7,292 nt of DNA, taken from the NCBI GenBank assembly GCA_026391515.1, contig JAPLEC010000376.1, forward strand, positions 1 to 7,292, written 5' to 3'. Below the pieces are notes generated by a model. The model saw only the letters and a program-made list of their open reading frames with translations, had not been told where the DNA came from and ran no database searches. The first letter of the stretch is position 1. Each line of letters begins with the position of its first letter. Positions 1 to 6,463 of the stretch are shown piece by piece. Source of the DNA: Bacteroidia bacterium (lineage in GTDB: Bacteria > Bacteroidota > Bacteroidia > Bacteroidales > VadinHA17). Both the position numbers and the translations under genes were made by a program.

Positions 1-321
1 CTGCCATGTATTATCATTAATAGAAACAGGAGTCTGGTCAATAGCTAGCTCATAAGATCTTACAGGAACCCAAAGAGTTGTAAATAATATTAGATCCCAA
101 TATCCGGCAACAAGTGCAGCAAATTCAAAATTGCTGTTTTCTGTTCCCTTTGATATTAATATATCACCTGATTTTTTAACAGATTCAAAATTTGAAAAAT
201 CTATTTTCATAGTTGAAGCACGCGGCAGAGCAGGTAGAGGAGTTCCTTTATCTTTTTTACAGCTTGTAGGCAGGCTTATAAGAAGGATTGTCAGCAATGA
301 GAGGGCAATAATCTTTTTCAT
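1..321 (-). CDS. Unrecognised lipoprotein, N-terminal part (cut by window edge)
   Basis: The reverse strand reads openly from an ATG at 321-319 to the window edge, giving 107 residues without a stop. The N-terminus is a lipoprotein signal peptide: KK at residues 2-3, a hydrophobic stretch at about 4-17, then PTSC with the likely lipidated Cys at 21, followed by KKDKG. After cleavage the protein would be anchored in the inner or outer membrane, facing the periplasm or the surface. The lipobox is imperfect (Pro at -3), which is tolerated in Bacteroidota. The visible mature part (about 22-107) is rich in aromatic residues (YWDLILFTTLWVP at about 74-86) and may be a beta-rich domain. I recognise no family and no catalytic motif, so I assign no function. 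It is divergent from the superoxide dismutase gene. No Shine-Dalgarno sequence precedes the start. The C-terminus lies outside the window. Confidence 0.8.
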   Translation of the reverse strand, partial: MKKIIALSLLTILLISLPTSCKKDKGTPLPALPRASTMKIDFSNFESVKKSGDILISKGTENSNFEFAALVAGYWDLILFTTLWVPVRSYELAIDQTPVSINDNTWQ

Positions 322-354
322 ATGTAAACTGCTTAGTTATAATGTATATAACGA

Positions 355-362
355 CAAAAATA
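355..362 (-). promoter_or_regulatory. Candidate -7 box for the lipoprotein gene
   Basis: On the minus strand these bases read TATTTTTG, a full match to the Bacteroidota -7 consensus TAnnTTTG, 33 bases before the lipoprotein ATG. I see no TTG -33 element at the expected distance, and matches arise easily by chance in AT-rich DNA. A short inverted repeat (GTTATA / TATAAC, 336-352, 5-base spacer) lies between this box and the start codon and could be an operator or a chance match. No comparably good box was found for the dismutase direction in the 322-469 spacer. Confidence 0.3.
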
Positions 363-469
363 AGTAAAAAGTTGCACATCGGCTAAAAATTCTGAAACAC
401 CCGGTTAATATTTAATGACTTAATTGAACATCTTTCCTGATAATTTGTTTAATCCCTGAAATTCAGAAA

Positions 470-1195
470 ATGGAACGAAGAAATTTTATAAAAAATCTTG
501 GATTTGGAATTACAAGTACTTTAATCACCGGTAAATCCATGGCAGGAATAATTAATAATTCAAAAAATACAGATATGGAAAATTTTAAACCACTCGAATT
601 CCCGGCATTACCTTATTCATACGATGCCCTTGAGCCCTACATTGATGCAAGAACAATGGAAATCCATTATGACCGGCATCACAGGACTTATTTCAATAAT
701 TATGTAAATGTTGTTAAGGGGACAGTTTTAGAGAATACTCCTCTTCAGGAGGTATTTGCTGAAGTTTCCAAAGCAGGAGATGCAGTAAGAAACAACGGGG
801 GAGGATTTTACAACCATATACTCTTCTGGAAAAACATGGGACAGGGGAAATCTGCTCCTTCGCAGGAACTGTCAGCAGCCATTAACAAAACTTTCGGCTC
901 ATTTGAAAAATTTAAAGAAACATTCAGCAATGCCGCCAAAACACGGTTTGGAAGCGGATGGGCATGGCTTTATTTAACATCTGACAGGAATCTTGCAATA
1001 GGCAGCACTCCAAACCAGGATAATCCCCTGATGGATCTTTCACCAATAAAAGGCGCACCCCTGTTAACGCTTGATGTTTGGGAACATGCCTATTACCTTA
1101 AGTATCAGAACAAAAGAGCGGATTATATCGAAGCATTCTGGAATGTTGTGAACTGGGTTGAGGTGAACAGAAGATATGCAGAAGCCGTAAAATAA
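470..1195 (+). CDS. sodA: Fe/Mn-family superoxide dismutase with Tat signal peptide
   Basis: Converts superoxide to oxygen and hydrogen peroxide. The catalytic core (about residues 43-241) is full length. The four metal ligands are visible: His66 (MEIH), His116 (NHILFW), Asp202 and His206 (DVWEHAYY). The second-shell residues His70 and Tyr74 are also present. Gly112 and Gln183 (NQDNPL) follow the manganese-type arrangement, in which the active-site Gln comes from the C-terminal domain; metal use could still be cambialistic. Residues 1-26 are an extra N-terminus absent from typical cytoplasmic forms: RRNFIK at 3-8 matches the twin-arginine motif and is followed by a mildly hydrophobic stretch (LGFGITSTLITG). 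Export of the folded enzyme to the periplasm is therefore likely. An in-frame ATG at 575 (Met36) would give a normal cytoplasmic protein of 206 residues, but the intact Tat motif favours the 470 start. No Shine-Dalgarno sequence is seen. The gene is convergent with the acyl-CoA synthetase. The family is certain; the sodA symbol rests on the Mn-type residues. Confidence 0.95.
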   Translation: MERRNFIKNLGFGITSTLITGKSMAGIINNSKNTDMENFKPLEFPALPYSYDALEPYIDARTMEIHYDRHHRTYFNNYVNVVKGTVLENTPLQEVFAEVSKAGDAVRNNGGGFYNHILFWKNMGQGKSAPSQELSAAINKTFGSFEKFKETFSNAAKTRFGSGWAWLYLTSDRNLAIGSTPNQDNPLMDLSPIKGAPLLTLDVWEHAYYLKYQNKRADYIEAFWNVVNWVEVNRRYAEAVK

Positions 1196-1215
1196 CATGT
1201 ACTCATTAGTACATG
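1196..1215. terminator. Hairpin between convergent genes, probable terminator
   Basis: A perfect 8-bp inverted repeat, CATGTACT (1196-1203) and AGTACATG (1208-1215), has a 4-base CATT loop. It begins on the base after the dismutase stop codon and ends three bases before the synthetase stop codon. It fills almost the whole 23-base gap between two convergent genes, the usual place for a shared terminator. On the minus strand it is followed by the T-rich TTATTTTA. On the plus strand the tail (CTCCTAAG) has no U-tract, so termination in that direction is less certain. The stem is AT-rich and only moderately stable. Confidence 0.5.
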
Positions 1216-1218
1216 CTC

Positions 1219-2865
1219 CTAAGTGTAAAGAAATCGTTTAATCTTCAGCGTCGCTGTCTTTTGAAACGGAATCTTTTGAAGAATCACCTTATTAATCTGA
1301 CTGAATTTATTGACCTGTGCATTGACATATTCTTTTAATTCAGTTAGTAATTCTTCTTTCTTTTCCTCGTATTTTTCTGTCATGTCATGCTTAAGGTGCT
1401 GGTATTTCTTTTCAAGCTCATCCATGTTCAGATGGACATAAGCAACCAGCTTGCCTTTTTGCTGAATAACAAGCGACTCAGCAACAAACCTGAAATTATT
1501 TATTACTGACTCAATCTCTTCAGGGTAAATATTCTCTCCGCTCGCGCCCACAATCATATTCTTAAGACGTCCTTTAATAAAAAGATTATTATTGCCGTCA
1601 AACACTCCAAGATCTCCGGTTTTAAACCAGCCGTCGGGCGTCAGGACTTCAGCTGTTATTTCAGGTTCTTTGTAATAACCCTTCATAACATTTGCACCCC
1701 TGGCCCATATCTCACCTTCTCCGGTTTTGGGATCAGGATTATTAATTTTCAGCTCAATATCTTTAATTGCAGGTCCAGTCGATTCCACAATGGTATTTTT
1801 TGGATTTGCTCCTGCAAGCAATGGAGCTGTTTCTGTCAAACCATAACCAATTGCATAAGGAAATTTTGCTTCAGAAAGAAATTTTTCAACTGTCTTGTTA
1901 AGCTTCGCTCCACCAATGCCAAAAAATTTTAAATGGCCACCAAATGTCTTATAGAGCTTTTTCCCTGCAATCTGATTAAATTTCTTCCTCAAAAATGGGA
2001 TTTTGTAAAGGAGTTTCATTAGAAATTTTTCTGTAAATGCAGGAAGTATTTTATTATAATAAACTTTTTCAATTATCAGTGGAACCGTTAACATAACTGT
2101 CGGCTTCACTTGTTCGAGGGCTGGCAGCAAAACAGGAGGCGTGGGTGGTTTTCTTAAATAATAGACACAAGCTCCGCCAAGCATCGGCAGAATCAGTCCA
2201 AGGGTATTCTCATATGTGTGCGATAGCGGAAGAACGGATAAAAACCGGTCATTCTCATCGACAGATTGTATTATTTTTCCCCTGAATGCGTTAAAGGATA
2301 TGTTTTTATGAGTCAGCATTACACCTTTTGAACGACCAGTGGTACCGGAAGTATAGATAATAGCTGCCAAATCTTCTTCTTTAACATCATAATTTCCGAC
2401 AGGTACAGCAGCCGGATTAAATTTTGGCAGGTTCTTTTCAGAAAAGATCAGAGAAAAATCTTCTAGAAGGACTCCTGTCTTGAGATTTTCAGATTTAAAT
2501 CCATTTATTCTGGATAAAAGCCCCGAGGATATAAAAATTGCCCTGGCTTCTGAGTGCTCAAGCACATTTACAACTTCCGTTACAGAAAAATCAGGAAGTA
2601 TCGGAACAACAACAGCTCCCATGAATGTGATTGCAAAATAAGCAATAGCCCAGTTGGGCATATTGGTACTGAGTAACGCAACCCTGTCTCCCTGCCGTAT
2701 ATCTGCTTTTTCAAGAAATGCAGATAATGCTCTTATTTGTTTTCCTGCTTCTTCAAAGCTTACCGGTTCCTCTCCTGCAAATGCATATGCCCCAGATTTC
2801 CCAAATTTCCTTACTGTTTCATTAAATAATGCAGGAAATGTCAACTTTATTTTCTTCTCTTCCAT
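1219..2865 (-). CDS. Long-chain acyl-CoA synthetase (AMP-forming, FadD/FAA1-like)
   Basis: Activates a fatty acid with ATP to an acyl-adenylate and then transfers it to CoA, feeding beta-oxidation or lipid synthesis at the cytoplasmic side of the membrane. The protein has 548 residues, full length for the ANL adenylate-forming superfamily. Motifs in order: P-loop YTSGTTGRSKGV at 171-182, PLSHTYE at 213-219, YGLTETAP at 341-348, GWFKTGD ending at Asp419, hinge region KGRLKNMI from 431 with GENIYPEEIE at 443-452, and the C-terminal catalytic Lys541 in TATLKIKR. The usual Gly before that lysine is Leu here, a variant I associate with the FAA1-type branch. A charged, probably coiled helix lies at about 480-515. 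AAAAGG, 5-10 bases upstream of the ATG, may serve as ribosome binding site. The exact chain length and acid specificity cannot be read from the sequence. It is divergent from queD and convergent with the dismutase gene. Confidence 0.93.
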   Translation of the reverse strand: MEEKKIKLTFPALFNETVRKFGKSGAYAFAGEEPVSFEEAGKQIRALSAFLEKADIRQGDRVALLSTNMPNWAIAYFAITFMGAVVVPILPDFSVTEVVNVLEHSEARAIFISSGLLSRINGFKSENLKTGVLLEDFSLIFSEKNLPKFNPAAVPVGNYDVKEEDLAAIIYTSGTTGRSKGVMLTHKNISFNAFRGKIIQSVDENDRFLSVLPLSHTYENTLGLILPMLGGACVYYLRKPPTPPVLLPALEQVKPTVMLTVPLIIEKVYYNKILPAFTEKFLMKLLYKIPFLRKKFNQIAGKKLYKTFGGHLKFFGIGGAKLNKTVEKFLSEAKFPYAIGYGLTETAPLLAGANPKNTIVESTGPAIKDIELKINNPDPKTGEGEIWARGANVMKGYYKEPEITAEVLTPDGWFKTGDLGVFDGNNNLFIKGRLKNMIVGASGENIYPEEIESVINNFRFVAESLVIQQKGKLVAYVHLNMDELEKKYQHLKHDMTEKYEEKKEELLTELKEYVNAQVNKFSQINKVILQKIPFQKTATLKIKRFLYT

Positions 2866-2894
2866 TCTGCCTTTTAATACTTAATTTTACTGTA

Positions 2895-2922
2895 CAAAGG
2901 TATTGAAATTATTATAGATCAA
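2895..2922 (-). promoter_or_regulatory. Candidate Bacteroidota promoter for the acyl-CoA synthetase
   Basis: On the minus strand TACCTTTG (2902-2895) fully matches the -7 consensus TAnnTTTG. A TTG (2922-2920) lies 17 bases further upstream, within the TTG-N17-23-TAnnTTTG spacing known for Bacteroidota. The start codon at 2865 would leave a leader of roughly 20-25 bases. This is the best two-part promoter match in the window; it has not been shown to be active. Confidence 0.55.
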
Positions 2923-2998
2923 TATTAACTGATGCTTTTTATAACTTTTATTAACAGAATTGTGGGAATCCGTTTAAGCTTTAATCGGACTTAATAGT

Positions 2999-3006
2999 TA
3001 ATTTTG
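2999..3006 (+). promoter_or_regulatory. Candidate -7 box for queD
   Basis: TAATTTTG matches TAnnTTTG in full and lies 25 bases before the queD ATG, a normal distance. No TTG is present 17-23 bases upstream; the nearest approximation is TTTA at 2973-2976. The box is therefore weaker evidence than the divergent one at 2895-2922. No preQ1 riboswitch-like C-rich pseudoknot was recognised in this leader. Confidence 0.35.
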
Positions 3007-3031
3007 TAAATCATTTATTAATGAAAATATT

Positions 3032-3484
3032 ATGGCTTCAACAATAAGAGTAACAAGAGAATTTACCTTCGAAATGGCTCATGTGCTAACAAATTATAAT
3101 GGCCCCTGCAGGAATGTTCACGGCCACTCCTACAGGTTATTCGTTACATTATCAGGCATTCCTGTAAATGACAGCAATAATCCAAAAAACGGGATGGTAA
3201 TTGATTTTACAGAACTTAAAGACATTGTTCTCAAAAAAATAATCAATCAATTCGATCATTCTGTTGTTATAAGCAATGATTTTGATAAGGAGAAGAAGGA
3301 AATGATGACAAAAACATTTGGAAATACTGTGATTGTCGATTACCAGCCAACTTGTGAAAATCTTGTAGCCGATTTTGCCGGAAGGTTAAAAAATGAATTA
3401 CCGGAAGGAGTCTATTTGCATAGTTTGAAACTCTTTGAAACAGCAAAATCTTATGCAGAATGGTTTGAATCGGATAACAAATGA
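3032..3484 (+). CDS. queD: 6-carboxy-5,6,7,8-tetrahydropterin synthase QueD
   Basis: Converts dihydroneopterin triphosphate to 6-carboxytetrahydropterin, the second step from GTP toward preQ0 and the tRNA base queuosine, in the cytoplasm. The protein belongs to the PTPS/QueD fold, with 150 residues. The zinc ligands are His17 (FEMAH), His30 and His32 (HGHSY). The catalytic Cys26 lies in C-x3-HGH, the spacing typical of QueD rather than of pyruvoyl-tetrahydropterin synthase (C-x5-HGH). Asp75-His76 (FDHS) and Glu136 (LFETAKSY) complete the expected active site. GMVIDFTELK at 54-63 is the family signature. It is somewhat longer than E. coli QueD because of a charged segment at about 84-105. The ATG at 3032 is used because an upstream ATG at 3021 is out of frame. 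No other queuosine gene is in the window. It is divergent from the synthetase and followed by a repeat element. Confidence 0.9.
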   Translation: MASTIRVTREFTFEMAHVLTNYNGPCRNVHGHSYRLFVTLSGIPVNDSNNPKNGMVIDFTELKDIVLKKIINQFDHSVVISNDFDKEKKEMMTKTFGNTVIVDYQPTCENLVADFAGRLKNELPEGVYLHSLKLFETAKSYAEWFESDNK

Positions 3485-3572
3485 CTCCCCATGCCCCCTT
3501 AAGGGGGGGCTAAAAATAAAAACTGAATTAGTCCCCCTTTAGGGGGAAGGCCGCAGAGCGGCCAGGGGGTGA
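3485..3572. repeat. Composite palindromic intergenic repeat (REP-like), upstream copy
   Basis: The spacer after queD is a chain of palindromes. CCCCCTTAAGGGGG (3494-3507) is perfect. After an A-rich spacer comes TCCCCC-TTTA-GGGGGA (3532-3547, 6-bp stem), then GGCCGC-AGA-GCGGCC (3549-3563, 6-bp stem), then AGGGGGTGA. The outer ends (CTCCCC near 3485 and GGGGGTG near 3570) are roughly complementary, so the whole block could fold as one structure. Its GC-rich make-up contrasts with the AT-rich genes around it. It resembles REP-type intergenic repeats. It may also end the queD transcript, although no run of T follows a stem. Copy number elsewhere in the genome cannot be seen from this window. Confidence 0.6.
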
Positions 3573-3615
3573 AACATTAAAGGAAACAAATTTGGTGTTA
3601 CAAAGTAATGATAAG

Positions 3616-6417
3616 ATGAACGATAATATTTCAAAAAAGCTTTTCCTTTTAGATGCATATGCATTGATTTTCAGAGCATATTATGCATTCATCAAAAATC
3701 CCAGGATAACATCAAAAGGACTAAATACTTCGGCAATATTTGGTTTCCTTCTGGCTCTTGAAGAGGTACTTCAAAAACAAAAACCTTCTCATATTGCTGT
3801 AGTATTTGATACTCCGACCCCTACATTCAGACATGAAATGTACCCTGAATACAAAGCCAACAGAGATGAAACACCGGAAGACATAAAAAAAGCTGTTCCG
3901 TATATTAAAAGACTCATTGAAGCATATAAAATCCCGGTTATAGATTGTCCCGGGTTTGAAGCTGATGATGTGATCGGGACCCTGTCAAGAAAAGCTACTG
4001 AAAATGGATTCACAACATATATGATGACTCCTGATAAGGATTTTGCGCAGTTGGTTACCGACAAAGTTTTCATGGTCAAACCTTCAAGGAGCGGAAATGA
4101 GTCAGTTCAGTGGGGCGTTGAAGATGTAAAACGGGAATTTTCAGTTCAACGACCGGAACAGGTTATTGATATTCTTGCTTTAATGGGAGATGCTTCGGAT
4201 AACATTCCGGGCGCTCCGGGTGTCGGTCCGAAAACAGCTATGAAATTGATATCTGAATACGGTTCAGTTGAAGAAGTTTTTAAAAATACAGATAAGTTAA
4301 AAGGAAAGCTTAAAGAGATTATTGAAAACAACCGAGAACAAATTGAACTTTCAAAAAAGCTGGCTACGATAGAATTAAATGTTCCGGTCGAGCTCAATGA
4401 AAAAGAATTAATTACTGAAATTCCTGACTCACAAAAACTTAAAGTTTTATTTGACGAGCTTGAATTCAAAAATGTAGCCGCCCGGATATTATCAGAAATT
4501 GATAAGCATGAAAAACCTGCTGAAGAAAAACCCAAAACATTGTCCCAGGAATCAACACAGGGTTCTCTTTTCTTTGGTACAGAGGAAACCCAGGAAATGA
4601 CGCCAAAATCAACAATTAATGATGTCAGCCACAACTATATTCTTATTTCTGATGAATCAGAACTCAAAAAAATAATGCATCAGGCTGGGATGCAAAAAGA
4701 GATCTGTTTTGATACTGAAACAACAAATATAGATCCTCATAATGCAGAGATTGTTGCAATTGCATTTTCATGGGAAAAGGGATCGGGATATCTGATTCAT
4801 TTTCCTGAATCGCCTGATGAAACAAAAAAGCTTCTCGAAATAATCAGGCCGCTGCTGGAAAGCACCGGTATCCTGAAAATTGGACAGAACCTTAAGTACG
4901 ATTTACAAATTCTAGGAAATTATGGCATTGAAGTCAAAGGACCGCTGTTTGACACAATGATTGCTCATTATCTTCTTGCGCCTGACATGAGACATAATAT
5001 GAATTTGTTGTCAGAAACTTATCTTTCATACAGCCCGGTACATATAGAGTCCTTGATTGGCGAAAAAGGAGAAAACCAAAAAAATATGCGGTCAGTTCCG
5101 GCAGAGAACTTAAAAGAGTATGCAGTGGAAGATGCTGATGTTACCCTTCAGCTGAAATACCTGTTTGAACCGCGACTAAAAGCAGAAGGATTATCGGATT
5201 TATCAGACAAAATCGAAATGCCTCTTATTCAGGTACTTGCTTGCATGGAAAGAAACGGGGTGATTCTGAATCAGGAAGAACTAAAAAAAGTAACCGCAAA
5301 CCTGCGTGATGACATTATTGCTCTTGAAAATGAAATATACAAGCTGGCCGGTACAGAATTTAATATCTCTTCTCCGAAGCAGCTTGGAGATATTCTGTTT
5401 TTAAAGCTGAAACTGGATGATAAGGCAAGAATCACAAAAACCAGACAATTCATAACAAGCGAAGAGATACTCCAGCGTCTTTCCCATAAACATCCGATAG
5501 TCGACAAAGTATTAGAATACAGGGGATTAAGGAAATTGTTATCAACCTATGTTGAAGCACTTCCACAGCTTATTGACAAAAAAACAGGAAGGATCCACAC
5601 TTCATTTAACCAGGCTGTTGCCGCCACGGGAAGGTTAAGTTCAAACAATCCAAACCTGCAAAACATTCCGGTCAGGGACGAAAGAGGACGAGAAATAAGA
5701 AAAGCATTTGTGCCGGAAGAGGGACATATTTTCTTTTCAGCAGATTATTCCCAGATCGAACTAAGGCTGATGGCTCACCTCAGCAATGATAAAAGCATGA
5801 TATCAGATTTTCTTTCAGGAAATGATATTCATACCTCAACGGCAGCCAAAATTTTTGGTGTCGATTTAAAGGATGTTACACGTGAAATGAGAAGTAAGGC
5901 AAAAACAGCCAATTTTGGGATTATATATGGCATTTCATCATTTGGTCTTTCTGAACGTCTTACAATTGGAAGAAAAGAGGCAAAAAATCTTATTGATGGT
6001 TATTTTAGTTCATATCCGGGAGTAAAAGTTTACATGGATGAAAGTATCCGGAAAGCCAGGGAAAAAGGATTTGTAACTACAATGTTTGGAAGACGAAGAT
6101 ATTTACCTGACATTCATTCAAGGAATCAGGTTGTAAGAGGAAATGCTGAGAGAAATGCTATAAATGCTCCCATTCAGGGTTCTGCTGCTGACATAATTAA
6201 AATAGCTATGATCAGGATTCACGAGAAGCTGAAATCAGAAGGCTATAAATCAAAAATGATCCTCCAGGTTCATGATGAGCTTATCTTTGAAGTGTTGGAA
6301 TCAGAACTTGAAAAGCTTAAGAGTATGGTTCTGTTTGAAATGTCGAATGCAGCAAAGCTTAGTATTCCGCTAAAGGTTGACTGGGGAACCGGGAGGAACT
6401 GGCTGGAGGCGCATTAA
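3616..6417 (+). CDS. polA: DNA polymerase I (5'-3' exo, 3'-5' exo and polymerase domains)
   Basis: Repairs DNA and removes and replaces Okazaki primers. The protein has 933 residues from the ATG at 3616. The 5'-3' exonuclease (about 1-295) keeps its acidic residues: Asp13, Asp65, Glu115/Asp117/Asp118, Asp140/Asp142, Asp192/Asp195, and the helix-hairpin-helix GVGPKTA. The 3'-5' proofreading domain (about 340-520) is intact: Asp366/Glu368 (FDTETT), Asp429 (NLKYD) and Tyr502/Asp506 (YAVED). The polymerase domain has motif A Asp710 (DYSQIELR), motif B Arg759, Lys763, Phe767 and Tyr771, and motif C HDE 886-888. Phe767 corresponds to the residue that disfavours dideoxynucleotides in Taq. A low-complexity linker at about 296-336 holds QGSLF (315-319), like a sliding-clamp-binding peptide. 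Start choice: TTG at 3592 and GTG at 3595 are in frame and preceded by AAGGA (3580-3584), giving up to 941 residues, but family members begin close to MNDNISKKLFLLDAYALI, so ATG 3616 is preferred. Repeats lie on both sides. Confidence 0.97.
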   Translation: MNDNISKKLFLLDAYALIFRAYYAFIKNPRITSKGLNTSAIFGFLLALEEVLQKQKPSHIAVVFDTPTPTFRHEMYPEYKANRDETPEDIKKAVPYIKRLIEAYKIPVIDCPGFEADDVIGTLSRKATENGFTTYMMTPDKDFAQLVTDKVFMVKPSRSGNESVQWGVEDVKREFSVQRPEQVIDILALMGDASDNIPGAPGVGPKTAMKLISEYGSVEEVFKNTDKLKGKLKEIIENNREQIELSKKLATIELNVPVELNEKELITEIPDSQKLKVLFDELEFKNVAARILSEIDKHEKPAEEKPKTLSQESTQGSLFFGTEETQEMTPKSTINDVSHNYILISDESELKKIMHQAGMQKEICFDTETTNIDPHNAEIVAIAFSWEKGSGYLIHFPESPDETKKLLEIIRPLLESTGILKIGQNLKYDLQILGNYGIEVKGPLFDTMIAHYLLAPDMRHNMNLLSETYLSYSPVHIESLIGEKGENQKNMRSVPAENLKEYAVEDADVTLQLKYLFEPRLKAEGLSDLSDKIEMPLIQVLACMERNGVILNQEELKKVTANLRDDIIALENEIYKLAGTEFNISSPKQLGDILFLKLKLDDKARITKTRQFITSEEILQRLSHKHPIVDKVLEYRGLRKLLSTYVEALPQLIDKKTGRIHTSFNQAVAATGRLSSNNPNLQNIPVRDERGREIRKAFVPEEGHIFFSADYSQIELRLMAHLSNDKSMISDFLSGNDIHTSTAAKIFGVDLKDVTREMRSKAKTANFGIIYGISSFGLSERLTIGRKEAKNLIDGYFSSYPGVKVYMDESIRKAREKGFVTTMFGRRRYLPDIHSRNQVVRGNAERNAINAPIQGSAADIIKIAMIRIHEKLKSEGYKSKMILQVHDELIFEVLESELEKLKSMVLFEMSNAAKLSIPLKVDWGTGRNWLEAH

Positions 6418-6419
6418 AC

Positions 6420-6459
6420 GGCGCAGCGGCGCAAAGGCGCAACGGTCCAAAGGCAAAAT
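6420..6459 (+). repeat. Tandem 8-bp repeat just after polA
   Basis: Beginning two bases after the polA stop codon are three near-identical octamers, GGCGCAGC, GGCGCAAA and GGCGCAAC, then two decayed ones, GGTCCAAA and GGCAAAAT. The core is GGCGCA plus two variable bases. A lone GGCGCA also occurs across the polA end at 6408-6413, so the array may have grown from the gene's last codons. The array is GC-rich compared with its surroundings and encodes nothing evident. Confidence 0.6.
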
Positions 6460-6463
6460 AAAT

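Noticed and set aside
131..367. Plus-strand open frame of 78 codons from a TTG
   Set aside because: It is antisense to the lipoprotein gene, has no recognisable product, and the minus strand shows a clear signal peptide.
456..466. CTGAA-A-TTCAG palindrome just before the dismutase start
   Set aside because: A 5-bp stem with a one-base centre is short enough to be chance; no second copy or promoter context supports an operator.
2654..2884. Plus-strand open frame opposite the acyl-CoA synthetase start
   Set aside because: It is a shadow of the strongly supported synthetase N-terminus, with no family features.
2903..3031. preQ1 riboswitch upstream of queD
   Set aside because: No compact C-rich hairpin with an A-rich tail was recognised; the leader after the candidate -7 box is too short and AT-rich. 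An imperfect TCCG/CGGA pair at 2969-2989 is too weak to call.
3485..3572. CRISPR array
   Set aside because: The palindromes differ from each other and are not separated by regular unique spacers.
3789..4634. Two minus-strand open frames (3789-4079 and 4146-4634) inside polA
   Set aside because: Both are antisense to conserved exonuclease coding sequence; the composition is serine/isoleucine-rich as expected of a reverse shadow.
5271..5507. Minus-strand open frame inside the polA polymerase domain
   Set aside because: Antisense shadow of conserved PolA sequence; no motif of its own.
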